Positions 46,800-55,000 of a DNA stretch of 64,000 nt are shown here, one piece after another. Origin of the DNA: Billgrantia aerodenitrificans (GTDB lineage: Bacteria > Pseudomonadota > Gammaproteobacteria > Pseudomonadales > Halomonadaceae); NCBI RefSeq assembly GCF_021404405.1, contig NZ_JABFTV010000001.1, positions 496,001 through 560,000 on the forward strand. Reading direction: 5' to 3'. Under the pieces are notes generated by a model. The model saw only the letters and a list, made by a program, of their open reading frames with translations, was not told the origin of the DNA and searched no databases. Positions within the stretch are counted from its first letter, which is position 1. Each line of letters begins with the position of its first letter. The position numbers were made by a program, and so were the translations under genes.

Positions 46800-48842
46800 A
46801 TGAGCATCATGGATTCGTTTCCCTACCAGGTTCGCGAGATAGAGAACGTCTTCATACCGATGCGCGACGGGGCTCAGCTGGCAGCCAGGATCTGGCTGCC
46901 GGAGGGAGCCGAGGGAACGCCCATGCCGGCGATACTGGAGTATATCCCTTACCGCAAGCGTGACATCACCCGCGCGCGCGACAACGCCAACCACGCCTAC
47001 ATGGCCGGGCATGGCTATGTCTGCGTGCGGGTGGACATGCGTGGCAGCGGCGACTCCGACGGCGTGGTCACGGATGAGTACACCCAGCAGGAGCAGGAGG
47101 ATGCCGTCGATGCCATCGCCTGGCTCGCCGAGCAGTCCTGGTGCGATGGCAACGTCGGCATGATGGGTATCTCCTGGGGTGGCTTCAACAGCCTGCAGGT
47201 AGCCGCCCGGCGGCCACCCGAGCTGAAGGCGATCATCAGCATCTGCTCGAGCGACGATCTCTACGCCGACAACATGCACTACATGGGCGGCTGCCTGCTC
47301 GGCGACAACCTCTCCGAAGCCACGGTCATGTTCGCCTTCAACAGCCTGCCGCCGGATCCGCAGATCGTCGGCAACCGCTGGCGCGACATGTGGTTCGACC
47401 GCATGGAGAACAGCGGCCTGTGGCTCGAGCCCTGGCTCGAGCATCAGCGCCGCAGTGCCTACTGGACGACCAGTTCGGTGAACGAGCACTATGCGGCGAT
47501 CCAGTGCCCGGTATATGCCATCGGCGGCTGGGCGGATGGCTTCACCAACACCGTGCTGCGCCTGATGCAACACCTCGAGGTGCCGCGTAAGGGGTTGATC
47601 GGACCCTGGGGCCACAAGTATCCGCACCAGGGGCTGCCGGGGCCGGCCATCGGCTTTCTGCAGGAGGCGCTGCGCTGGTGGGATCATTGGCTGAAGGGCC
47701 GGGACACGGGCATCATGGACGAACCCATGCTGCGTGCCTGGCAGCAGGACAGCGTGCCGCCCGATACCTCCTATGAAGAGCGGCCCGGGCGCTGGATCGG
47801 TGAGTCTGCCTGGCCTTCGGCCAACATCAGCGAGCGGCGCTATGAGCTTGGCCCTTATACCATCCACATGGGTGAAGGCCACGGCGGGCCTCACCAGCGC
47901 AACGCTCAGGAGAGCGCCCTGGCATTGCAATCGCCGCTGAGTGTGGGTCTGGCGGCGGGCAAGTGGTGCTCTTATGCCGCAACGCCGGACCTGCCCGGCG
48001 ACCAGCGCGAAGAGGATGGCGGCTCGCTGATCTTCAGCAGCCGAGAGCTGGCCGAGCCTGTGGATATCTTCGGCATGCCTGAGATCGAACTCGAGATCTC
48101 CAGTCACAAGCCCCAGGCGATGCTCGCCGTGCGTCTCTCGGACGTGGCGCCCGACGGCAAGGCGACCCGAGTCACCTATGGCTTGCTCAACCTTTCTCAT
48201 CGTGACAGCGACGCCGACCCCGAGCCGCTGGTACCGCATCGCCGCTATCGGGTGCGTATCCCGATGAACGGTATCGCTCAGCGCTTTCCGGCAGGACATC
48301 AGCTGCGCCTGTCGGTCTCGACCTCCTATTGGCCCCTGGCCTGGCTGCCGCCGGAGCCGGCTCAGGTCGACATCTACCCTGAAGGCAGCGCGCTGATACT
48401 GCCCGAGCGAACCCCGGGGGAAGAGGATCGGCGCCTGCCGGAGTTCAACGAGCCCGAAGAAGCGCCCCCGCTCAACGTGCACACCTATGCGGCCAGCGAG
48501 CACAACTGGCTGCTGCATCGCGACTTGGCGACCAAGGAGTCCACCCTCGAAGTGATCAACGATCAGGGTCATTTCCGTATCGAGGACATCGGTACCGAGG
48601 TGAGGCGCAGCACCCGCGAGTGGTATAGCACCTTCAACGACGATTTCACCTCGGCGCGCGGTGAGACCTATACCGAGCGTGCGTTCAAGCGCGACGACTG
48701 GAACGTCGAGGTTTACACGCGCACGGTGCTGAGCTGTGACGAGAGCAACTTCTACATCCACGCCCAGCTCGATGGCTATGAGGACGAGTACCGCGTCTTC
48801 TCCAAGAACTGGGAGAAGGTGATACCGCGCGACCATATGTGA
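46800..48842 (+). CDS. CocE/NonD family alpha/beta hydrolase
   Basis: A 680-aa X-Pro dipeptidyl-peptidase/cocaine-esterase fold hydrolase. The nucleophile is S125 in MMGISWGGFN; the candidate Asp is in GGWADGF and the candidate His in GPWGHKYPHQG, in the usual order. The jelly-roll C-terminal domain follows from about residue 390. No signal peptide, so it is cytosolic. AAGGAGG stands directly before the ATG, and the gene begins 17 bp after the ATP-grasp stop, suggesting strong co-translation. Confidence 0.85.
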   Translation: MSIMDSFPYQVREIENVFIPMRDGAQLAARIWLPEGAEGTPMPAILEYIPYRKRDITRARDNANHAYMAGHGYVCVRVDMRGSGDSDGVVTDEYTQQEQEDAVDAIAWLAEQSWCDGNVGMMGISWGGFNSLQVAARRPPELKAIISICSSDDLYADNMHYMGGCLLGDNLSEATVMFAFNSLPPDPQIVGNRWRDMWFDRMENSGLWLEPWLEHQRRSAYWTTSSVNEHYAAIQCPVYAIGGWADGFTNTVLRLMQHLEVPRKGLIGPWGHKYPHQGLPGPAIGFLQEALRWWDHWLKGRDTGIMDEPMLRAWQQDSVPPDTSYEERPGRWIGESAWPSANISERRYELGPYTIHMGEGHGGPHQRNAQESALALQSPLSVGLAAGKWCSYAATPDLPGDQREEDGGSLIFSSRELAEPVDIFGMPEIELEISSHKPQAMLAVRLSDVAPDGKATRVTYGLLNLSHRDSDADPEPLVPHRRYRVRIPMNGIAQRFPAGHQLRLSVSTSYWPLAWLPPEPAQVDIYPEGSALILPERTPGEEDRRLPEFNEPEEAPPLNVHTYAASEHNWLLHRDLATKESTLEVINDQGHFRIEDIGTEVRRSTREWYSTFNDDFTSARGETYTERAFKRDDWNVEVYTRTVLSCDESNFYIHAQLDGYEDEYRVFSKNWEKVIPRDHM

Positions 48843-48863
48843 TCGATCCACCTCGCTCGGATG

Positions 48864-48900
48864 CAATAGCGCCGTGCCTCTGGGCACGGCGCTATTGTCT
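48864..48900 (+). terminator. terminator after the CocE/NonD gene
   Basis: A perfect 15-bp stem, CAATAGCGCCGTGCC (48864-48878) / GGCACGGCGCTATTG (48883-48897), loop TCTG, followed by TCTTCAT. A strong hairpin with a weak U-tract. Confidence 0.7.
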
Positions 48901-48990
48901 TCATATGGCTCACGTCTGGGCATGGCGCGTGAGAGTCGGACGGGTGAGAGGTGGGGCCGTGAGGCTACGCTGCAAGACAGTGCACGACGG

Positions 48991-49015
48991 AAAAAACCCC
49001 GGCGGGGAGCCGGGG
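48991..49015 (-). terminator. intrinsic terminator of the stress operon
   Basis: On the minus strand the sequence reads CCCCGGC-TCCCC-GCCGGGG followed by TTTTTT (plus strand: AAAAAA at 48991-48996, arms 48997-49003 and 49009-49015). This is a canonical Rho-independent terminator 65 bp beyond the DUF892 stop. Confidence 0.88.
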
Positions 49016-49079
49016 AGGCGGGGGCCTACGGAAATGCACTGGGTCTATCAAGAAACGGCGCTCTTGGGAAACGGTGCGC

Positions 49080-49598
49080 TCAGGTCTTGGCGCGCAGGTC
49101 GCTATCCTCAGAACGCTCCAGGAACTGCTGCGTGATCTCGTCGAGGTGATTACCGAGCCACTCTGCCATGGCCTCCTCCTCCTTGAGAATCTCTTCGCAG
49201 ATCCGGGCGATCTCGGGCTTGCCCACCTTGTTGGCCGCCTGGATCAGAACCTTGTAGCTGGAGATCTCGAAGTGCTCGAAGGCGTAGCTGGCCATGGCGC
49301 CCTTGACCACTTCGTCGCCTGCCATCATGCCGCTCATGCCCTGCCCGAAAGCGGCAAGCTTGCCGCCCAGGTCCTTGACGGCCGATAGGTCGGTGCCGAG
49401 CAGCGCGATACACTGCTCGATTTTCTCCGTCTGACCGCGCGTCTCGGTCAGGTGCTGCTCGATGCGCGACTTGAGCTGCGGATAATGCTCCAGGCGGCTG
49501 GCCTGGGCTTCGAGCATCTTTTCCGCCTGCTTCTCCATGGCATGCGCATCGCGCAGCCAATCTTCCAGATGTTTGGGGCTTTGCGGTTCGGTACCCAT
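49080..49598 (-). CDS. DUF892 (YciF/YciE-type) ferritin-like protein
   Basis: A 172-aa four-helix protein of the DUF892 family: LEDWLRDAHAMEKQAEKML, then HLTETRGQTEKIEQCIALLG, and a C-terminal helix with FEHFEISSYKVLIQAA and EEEAMAEWL. Family members (YciF) have a ferritin-like dinuclear metal site built from Glu and His. It is the last gene after the manganese catalase gene (43 bp). AAGGAGAG precedes the ATG. The cluster is expected to be stress-responsive by analogy to yciGFE-katN. Confidence 0.85.
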   Translation of the reverse strand: MGTEPQSPKHLEDWLRDAHAMEKQAEKMLEAQASRLEHYPQLKSRIEQHLTETRGQTEKIEQCIALLGTDLSAVKDLGGKLAAFGQGMSGMMAGDEVVKGAMASYAFEHFEISSYKVLIQAANKVGKPEIARICEEILKEEEAMAEWLGNHLDEITQQFLERSEDSDLRAKT

Positions 49599-49640
49599 TG
49601 GTTCTCTCCTTAGGTGTCGTCCATGATGATTCCACCGGAT

Positions 49641-50477
49641 TCACTGCGGCGGGTTGATCTGCTCTTCCTGAGCGCCGGAGTGGGGCTTGGCCGGGCCCAG
49701 CTTGGGCTCCTGGCCCTCCGGTGCCGGCTGGTTCCGCACCGAGAATTCGCCGCGACCGTCGAACGACGGGCCTTCGCTCCAGCGACCCTTGGGCGCTTCC
49801 TTGTCCAGCAGAGTGTTGAGGTAGTAGTAAGAGTGCTCCGTCGCCTCGTGTGCCTCGGGCGTGGCGTTGGGAATCGGCAGTTGGGCCTCAAGGCCGCCCA
49901 TCTCCTCTATCACGGCCAGCCACTGCTGCTGATGGGCCGTATCGCGGGCGATCAGGAAGGCGAGGAAATCCTTCATGCCATGATCGTCGGTCCAGTTGTA
50001 GAGACGCGATGCCAGCACGCGACCGCCTGCCTCGGCGGTGACGTTGGCCAGCATGTCCGCACCGACGTTACCGGTGGCGTAAATGTGGCTCATGTCGAAC
50101 GGCACGCCATTGGCATTTTCCGGCAGTGCGGCAAGGCCGGAGGAGAGTAGATGGCGTGGGTTGGTGCCACCCAGAATGGCGCGTACCACCGGGTCCTTGG
50201 CCGAGGCTTCCTGATAGGAGACCGGAGCACCCTCCAGGTTGAGGGCGACGGCATGGCCGAGCATCTCGATATGCGAGAGCTCCTCGGTGGCCGTCGAGAT
50301 CAACATGTCGCGAATGCGGTCGTCGCCGCGAGCCCCCATGGCCTGGAAGAAGTACTGCATGGCAACCCGGATCTCGCCCTCGACGCCGCCGATCGCCTGT
50401 TGCAGCAGCATGGCGAATTCAGGGTTCGGCTTGTCGACCTTGACCGGGTATTGCAACTTCGACGAGTGATGAAACAT
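49641..50477 (-). CDS. manganese-containing catalase (KatN-type)
   Basis: A non-haem catalase of 278 aa that splits hydrogen peroxide with a dimanganese centre. The ligands are visible: E35 in GEIRVAMQYF, E66 and H69 in EELSHIEML, and the later Glu and His in TAEAGGRVLASRLYNWTDD and ARDTAHQQQW. The C-terminus is a flexible Pro/Glu/Lys tail. AGGAGG lies before the ATG. It sits between the KGG protein gene and the DUF892 gene, as in yciGFE-katN. Confidence 0.92.
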   Translation of the reverse strand: MFHHSSKLQYPVKVDKPNPEFAMLLQQAIGGVEGEIRVAMQYFFQAMGARGDDRIRDMLISTATEELSHIEMLGHAVALNLEGAPVSYQEASAKDPVVRAILGGTNPRHLLSSGLAALPENANGVPFDMSHIYATGNVGADMLANVTAEAGGRVLASRLYNWTDDHGMKDFLAFLIARDTAHQQQWLAVIEEMGGLEAQLPIPNATPEAHEATEHSYYYLNTLLDKEAPKGRWSEGPSFDGRGEFSVRNQPAPEGQEPKLGPAKPHSGAQEEQINPPQ

Positions 50478-50582
50478 GGTGCCTCCTGCTGCTCGACACT
50501 ATGACCACCTCCAGCACGGCAGTCCCTGCCCAGACAAAGCCGGGTACGGCTTGCCTGTGAGCTGAAGGAGATGGCCGAGAGG

Positions 50583-50617
50583 CACAGCCTGTCGGAGCGG
50601 AACTCCGACAGGCTGTG
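50583..50617 (-). terminator. 15-bp hairpin between KGG gene and manganese catalase gene
   Basis: Perfect 15-bp arms, CACAGCCTGTCGGAG (50583-50597) and CTCCGACAGGCTGTG (50603-50617), 5-nt loop. It lies 14 bp past the KGG gene stop and lacks a T-run on either strand. It may be a partial terminator or a processing/stability element within the operon. Confidence 0.5.
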
Positions 50618-50630
50618 CTCGACAAGGCGC

Positions 50631-50924
50631 TCAGTGGCCTTGGCTCTTGCCGCCTTTGCGGCCGGCTTCGGAGGCTTTCTGACGGTCGTTGGCAAAATTG
50701 CCCCCGCTGTTCTGACCGCCCTTCTGGCCGGCCTGAGACGCTTTCTGCGGATCGTTGGCGAAGTTACCGCCACTGCGCTGGCCGCCTTTCTGGCCCGCTG
50801 CAGAGGCCTTCTGCGGGTCGTTGGCGAAGTTGCCGCTGCTGCGCTGGCCGCCCTTCTGGCCGGCTGCGGAGGCCTTCTTCGGGTCATTGGCAAAATTGCC
50901 GGGGTTCTGGTTACGCTGTGCCAT
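50631..50924 (-). CDS. KGG-motif stress protein with four tandem repeats (YciG-like)
   Basis: A 97-aa hydrophilic protein made almost entirely of four copies of a 22-residue unit: GNFANDPxKASxAGxKGG plus a linker. KGG units occur singly in YciG/GsiB-type stress proteins, usually taken as disordered or desiccation/osmotic-stress proteins. AAGGAG stands 6 nt before the ATG. It is the first gene of the minus-strand stress operon. Its long repeat arrangement suggests expansion from a single KGG unit. Confidence 0.85.
   Translation of the reverse strand: MAQRNQNPGNFANDPKKASAAGQKGGQRSSGNFANDPQKASAAGQKGGQRSGGNFANDPQKASQAGQKGGQNSGGNFANDRQKASEAGRKGGKSQGH
50637..50900 (-). repeat. four 66-bp tandem coding repeats
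   Basis: The units run 50900-50835, 50834-50769, 50768-50703 and 50702-50637 on the minus strand. The first two are nearly identical at protein level; the fourth is the most divergent (NDRQKASEAGRKGGK). Confidence 0.9.
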
Positions 50925-51258
50925 GGTCTACTCCTTGAGGTTCCGTTCGTACACGTAGTCGTGTACTGAGTACTTCCATTTACCGGGGATCCGGCACTGC
51001 TGGCGTCTGCCATCGTCTTTGAAGATAGGAGCCGGGTTTCTCCGCTATCAAGGACGTTGCTGTATCCATGTGAAACGGATGTTGTCCCATTCACGCAGCG
51101 TTGTATTGGCATGGAAGGGCGCAAGACGAATGAATGGTCGACAGCGGCTTCCATGCGCTTGGGAAGCGCCCAAGCATGGGGTAACATGCGGTGAACAATC
51201 GAATTGCCCCATGTGTGGCGGCCGTAGGCCCCGTGCTCGAGGAACCGGAGGAGAATCC
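50925..51258. promoter_or_regulatory. 334-bp divergent region between the stress operon and crbR
   Basis: Contains an inverted repeat GTACACG-TAGT-CGTGTAC (50949-50966) partly overlapped by GTACTGAGTAC (50963-50973), only 25-50 bp before the KGG gene, a likely operator or leader structure. TTGTCC (51082-51087) and TATTGG (51104-51109) are a weak promoter candidate for crbR. A bulged hairpin lies at 51151-51179 (CCATG-CG-CTTGGG / CCCAAG-CATGG). GGAGGAG precedes the crbR ATG. Confidence 0.45.
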
Positions 51259-51921
51259 ATGGCCTTTGCCCAGAAATTCATCGTTGCCGATGACCATCCG
51301 CTGTTCCGCGCAGCGCTGACTCAAGCGTTGCGCCAACTGGCACCCCAGGCCGAGATCGTTGAAGCCGATACCATGGAGGCGACCAGCGAGGTGGTGACGC
51401 GTCATCCCGATGCCGATCTGATCCTGCTCGACCTGCACATGCCGGGGGCTCACGGTTTTTCCGGCCTGATTCAACTGCGCGGTCAGACACCCGACATTCC
51501 GGTGGCGGTGGTCTCCGGCAGCGACGAGCCGCACGTGGTGCGACGCGCCATCGATTATGGCGCCTCCGGCTTCATCCCCAAGTCCTCATCCCTGCAGCTG
51601 ATCGCCGAGGCGGTCGGCGAAATCCTCGACGGCGAGGTGTGGCTGCCCAAGGAGCTGGCCGACAGCCTGGGCGATGCCAACGAGGAGGAGACCCGCTTCG
51701 CCGAGGCCATCGCATCGCTGACCCCGCAGCAGTTCCGCGTGCTCAACATGCTCACCGAAGGGCTGCTCAACAAGCAGATCGCCTACGAGCTGAACGTCTC
51801 CGAGGCCACCATCAAGGCCCACGTGACCGCCATCCTGCGCAAGTTGGGGGTGCACTCCCGCACCCAGGCTGTGATTGCAGCCCAGAAACTCGAGGTCGAG
51901 CCGCCCAAGGTCGAGTCCTGA
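51259..51921 (+). CDS. crbR: LuxR/NarL-type response regulator, CrbR-like
   Basis: The response regulator of the acetate-switch system. It is a 220-aa protein with a receiver domain (phospho-acceptor D58 in LILLDLHMPG, Lys in GFIPKSSS) and a C-terminal LuxR helix-turn-helix (LTPQQFRVLNMLTEGLLNKQIAYELNVSEATIKAHV). Assignment to CrbR/ErdR rests on the convergent symporter-kinase gene next door. In Vibrio and Pseudomonas this pair turns on acs. The ATG at 51259 follows GGAGGAG. Confidence 0.82.
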   Translation: MAFAQKFIVADDHPLFRAALTQALRQLAPQAEIVEADTMEATSEVVTRHPDADLILLDLHMPGAHGFSGLIQLRGQTPDIPVAVVSGSDEPHVVRRAIDYGASGFIPKSSSLQLIAEAVGEILDGEVWLPKELADSLGDANEEETRFAEAIASLTPQQFRVLNMLTEGLLNKQIAYELNVSEATIKAHVTAILRKLGVHSRTQAVIAAQKLEVEPPKVES

Positions 51922-51939
51922 CCGACCAGCGACAGGCAG

Positions 51940-52004
51940 CCCCAAGCGCAACGACCGCCGGATGACAGCATCCGGCGGTCGTTGCGTTTGGGGCGTTGCG
52001 TTTT
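51940..52004. terminator. very long bidirectional hairpin between crbR and crbS
   Basis: Arms 51940-51964 and 51969-51993 pair over 25 bp with a single G-T wobble and a 4-nt loop (ACAG). A TTTT (52001-52004) follows on the plus strand after a GTTGCG direct repeat. It separates the convergent crbR and crbS 3' ends. Confidence 0.8.
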
Positions 52005-52025
52005 GAGCATTACGGTTGGGTAGGA

Positions 52026-55000
52026 TCAACCTTCCTGTCGGGCTGCCCGGCTGGCCTGCAGCGTGCGGGTCAGCAGGGCGCGCAGAGCGGCGGGGCGCAC
52101 CGGCTTCTGCAGCAAGTGGTAGCCGCTGCGGCGAATCACCTCGGCTACCTCTTCCGTGCGGTCGGCGGTGATCACGATGCCCGGCACGGCGCTCTCCAGT
52201 CTCTCGCTCAATGCCTCGAGCGCCATCAGGCCGGTCACTTCGTTGTCGAGGTGGTAGTCGGCCAGGATGGCGTCCGGCTCGCCGTCGAGGTTGCGCAGCA
52301 CCGACTTGGCGCCGCCGATTGTGGTAGCGGTATAGACCTCGCAGCCCCAGCCGGAGAGCATCGCCTTCATGCCTTCGAGAATCAGCGTCTCGTTGTCGAT
52401 GCACAGCACCCGGGTGCCAACCAGCTTGTTGCCCACACGGCGCGACGAGGCGGCCTCCTCTGCGCGCTCGGTATCGCTGCGTGGCGCCACCACCGGCACG
52501 CTGACGGAGAACATGGTGCCGATGCCTTCGCGGGAGAAGACCCTGATCGGATGGTCGAGTACCCGGCTCATGCGGTCGGCGATGGAGAGGCCCAGCCCCA
52601 ACCCCTTTTCGCTCTCCTTGTGCCGCGATGCCTGATCCAGGCGGCGGAACTCCTGGAAGATCTCCGCCTGCTTGGATTCGGGAATGCCCGGGCCGGAGTC
52701 CCACACCTCGATGGTCAGGCGTGATCCACGGCGCCGGCAGCCCAGCAGCACGCGACCCTCCTGGGTATAGCGCAGCGCGTTCGAGAGGAAGTTCTGAACG
52801 ATTCGGCGCAGCATCTGCGGGTCGCTGTCGACCCAGATTCGCGTCGGCACCACCACCAGGTCGAGGCCGCGCTCTTCGGCCATCACCTCGAACTCGGCGC
52901 GCAGCGGCCGGAAGATGTCCGCCAGGGCAAAGTGGCTGCGCCGCGGCGTCAGAGCGCCGGCATCGAGCTTGGAGATGTCGAGCAGGGTGCCGAGCAGCTC
53001 CTCGGCGGCCTGCAGCGAGTTGTCGATATGGCCGATGGTACGCTTCATGTCCACCGCGTCCATCTCGTTGGAGAGGGCCGAGGTGAACAGGCGCGCGGCG
53101 TTAAGTGGCTGCAGCAGGTCGTGGCTGGCAGCGGCCAGGAAACGGGTCTTGGAAGCGTTGGCATCCTCGGCCACCTGCTTGGCCTGACGCAGCGCCTGCT
53201 CGGCCTCGGCCCGCACCCGGTTCTCCTGGCGCAGCGCTGTGTTGGCTTCCGACAGCGCCTGAGTACGCTCGCGTACCCGCTCCTCCAGGGTCTCGTTGGT
53301 CTCCTTGAGCGCGATCTCGGCCAGGCGCCGCTCGGTGATGTCCTGGTAGAGCGAGAAGAAGCCGAGGATGGCGCCGCTGTCGCCGAAGTGCGGGGTATAG
53401 GTCACCAGCATGTAGCGCAGGTCGTCGCCGAGGTGCATCGACACTTCGAAGCTGACCCGCTCGCCGGCCAGGGCCCGGTGTATCCAGGGCTCGCGCTCCT
53501 GCGCCATCTCGTCGCTGATGACGGCGTTGACGTGCTTGCCGATGACCTCGTTGCGGTCGATGCCGAAGGCCTGCTCGTAGGCACGGTTGGTAAAGAGGTA
53601 GCGGCACTCCTTGTCGAAGTAGGCGATCAGCGCCGGCACGTTGTCGGTGTAGATACGGATGTTGTTCTCGGAGCGAATCAGCGCTTCCTCGATGCGCTTC
53701 TGCTGGGTGATGTCCTGATAGGTATAGACGAAGCCGCCGCCCGGCATGGGGTTGCCCTGCACCTCGAGGACACTGCCGTCCTGGCGGTAGCGCACGTAGC
53801 GATGGGGCTGGCCGTCGCGGATATTGTCGATCAGCAACTGCACGTGCTCTTCCGGATCGCCGGGGCCGTATTCGCCGTTGTGGGCGTTGTAACGGAAGAT
53901 CTTGTCGATCGGCGCACCCACGCGGATCAGATGGTCGGGGAAACGGAACAGCTCCAGATAGCGCTGGTTCCACACCACCAGGCGCATGTTCTGATCGACC
54001 ACGCTGATACCCTGGTTGATGTTCTCGATGGTGGCCTGCAGCAGGGCCCGGTTGAACTCCAGCACCTGCGAGGCTTCGTCGACGATGGAGATCACGTCGG
54101 AGATGCCGATGCCGCGGCCCTGCAGCGCCGAGTTGACCACGATGCGCGCCGAGGAGGCGCCAAGTACCGAAGCCAGGAAGCGCTCGGTGAACTGGATCAC
54201 GTCGATGGAGGCACGGTTGCCGTCTTCCAGCGGCTTGCCGGTGCGCCGGGCGTAGTCGTCGAAAGCACGGGCCACCTGACCGGCACCAAGGAAGCGCTCG
54301 CACAGCACCTTGAGATCGCCCACCGTAGTGGCGCCGGTCCAGGGGCGGTTGACCGAGGTCTGGCGGGTCTCGACGCTGTCGACGAACAGCGAGGCCTGAA
54401 TACGCTCGACCACCCGCTGCGAGGTGATCTGGGAGACGAAGATGTAGCAGAACAGGTTGATGCCGAGCGAGAGCATCACGCCGTGAGTGAAGGCGTCGCC
54501 GAAATTGAGCCCGAACAGCGCGGTGGGTGTCAGCCAGGGGTGGCCGAAGGGGCCGCCACTCAGCCACTGGGCAGGCAGCACGCCGCCCTGGATCATCGCC
54601 GGCATCAGGAGGCTGTAGGCCCAGATGGCAAAGCCGGCGTTCATGCCCACGATCACGCCCAGACGGTTGCCGCGCTTCCAGTAGAGCCCGCCGATCAGGG
54701 CCGGGGCGAATTGGGCCGCGGCGGCGAAGGAGAGCATGCCGATCGACGCCAGCGAGGTGAATTCGCCGATCAGCTGATAGAAGCCATAGGCCAGGGCCAG
54801 AATGACGCAGATAGTGATGCGGCGGGCCTTGAGTACCAACCGACCGTAGTCGCGCGGTCTGGCATCGAGCCAGCGCATACGGAACAGCAGCGGTATCACG
54901 ATCTCGTTGGAGATCATGATCGACACCGCCACCGTGGCCACGATCACCATGCCGGTGGCTGCCGAGAAACCGCCGATGTAGGTGAGCAGGGTCAGCCACT

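Noticed and set aside
46731-48923. A 730-codon minus-strand frame opposite the CocE/NonD gene
   Set aside because: Antisense shadow of a convincing hydrolase with catalytic motifs; no domain in the shadow.
50637-50900. Regular 66-bp repeats considered as a CRISPR-like array
   Set aside because: Units are directly adjacent, in frame, and encode the KGG repeats; there are no unique spacers and no cas genes.
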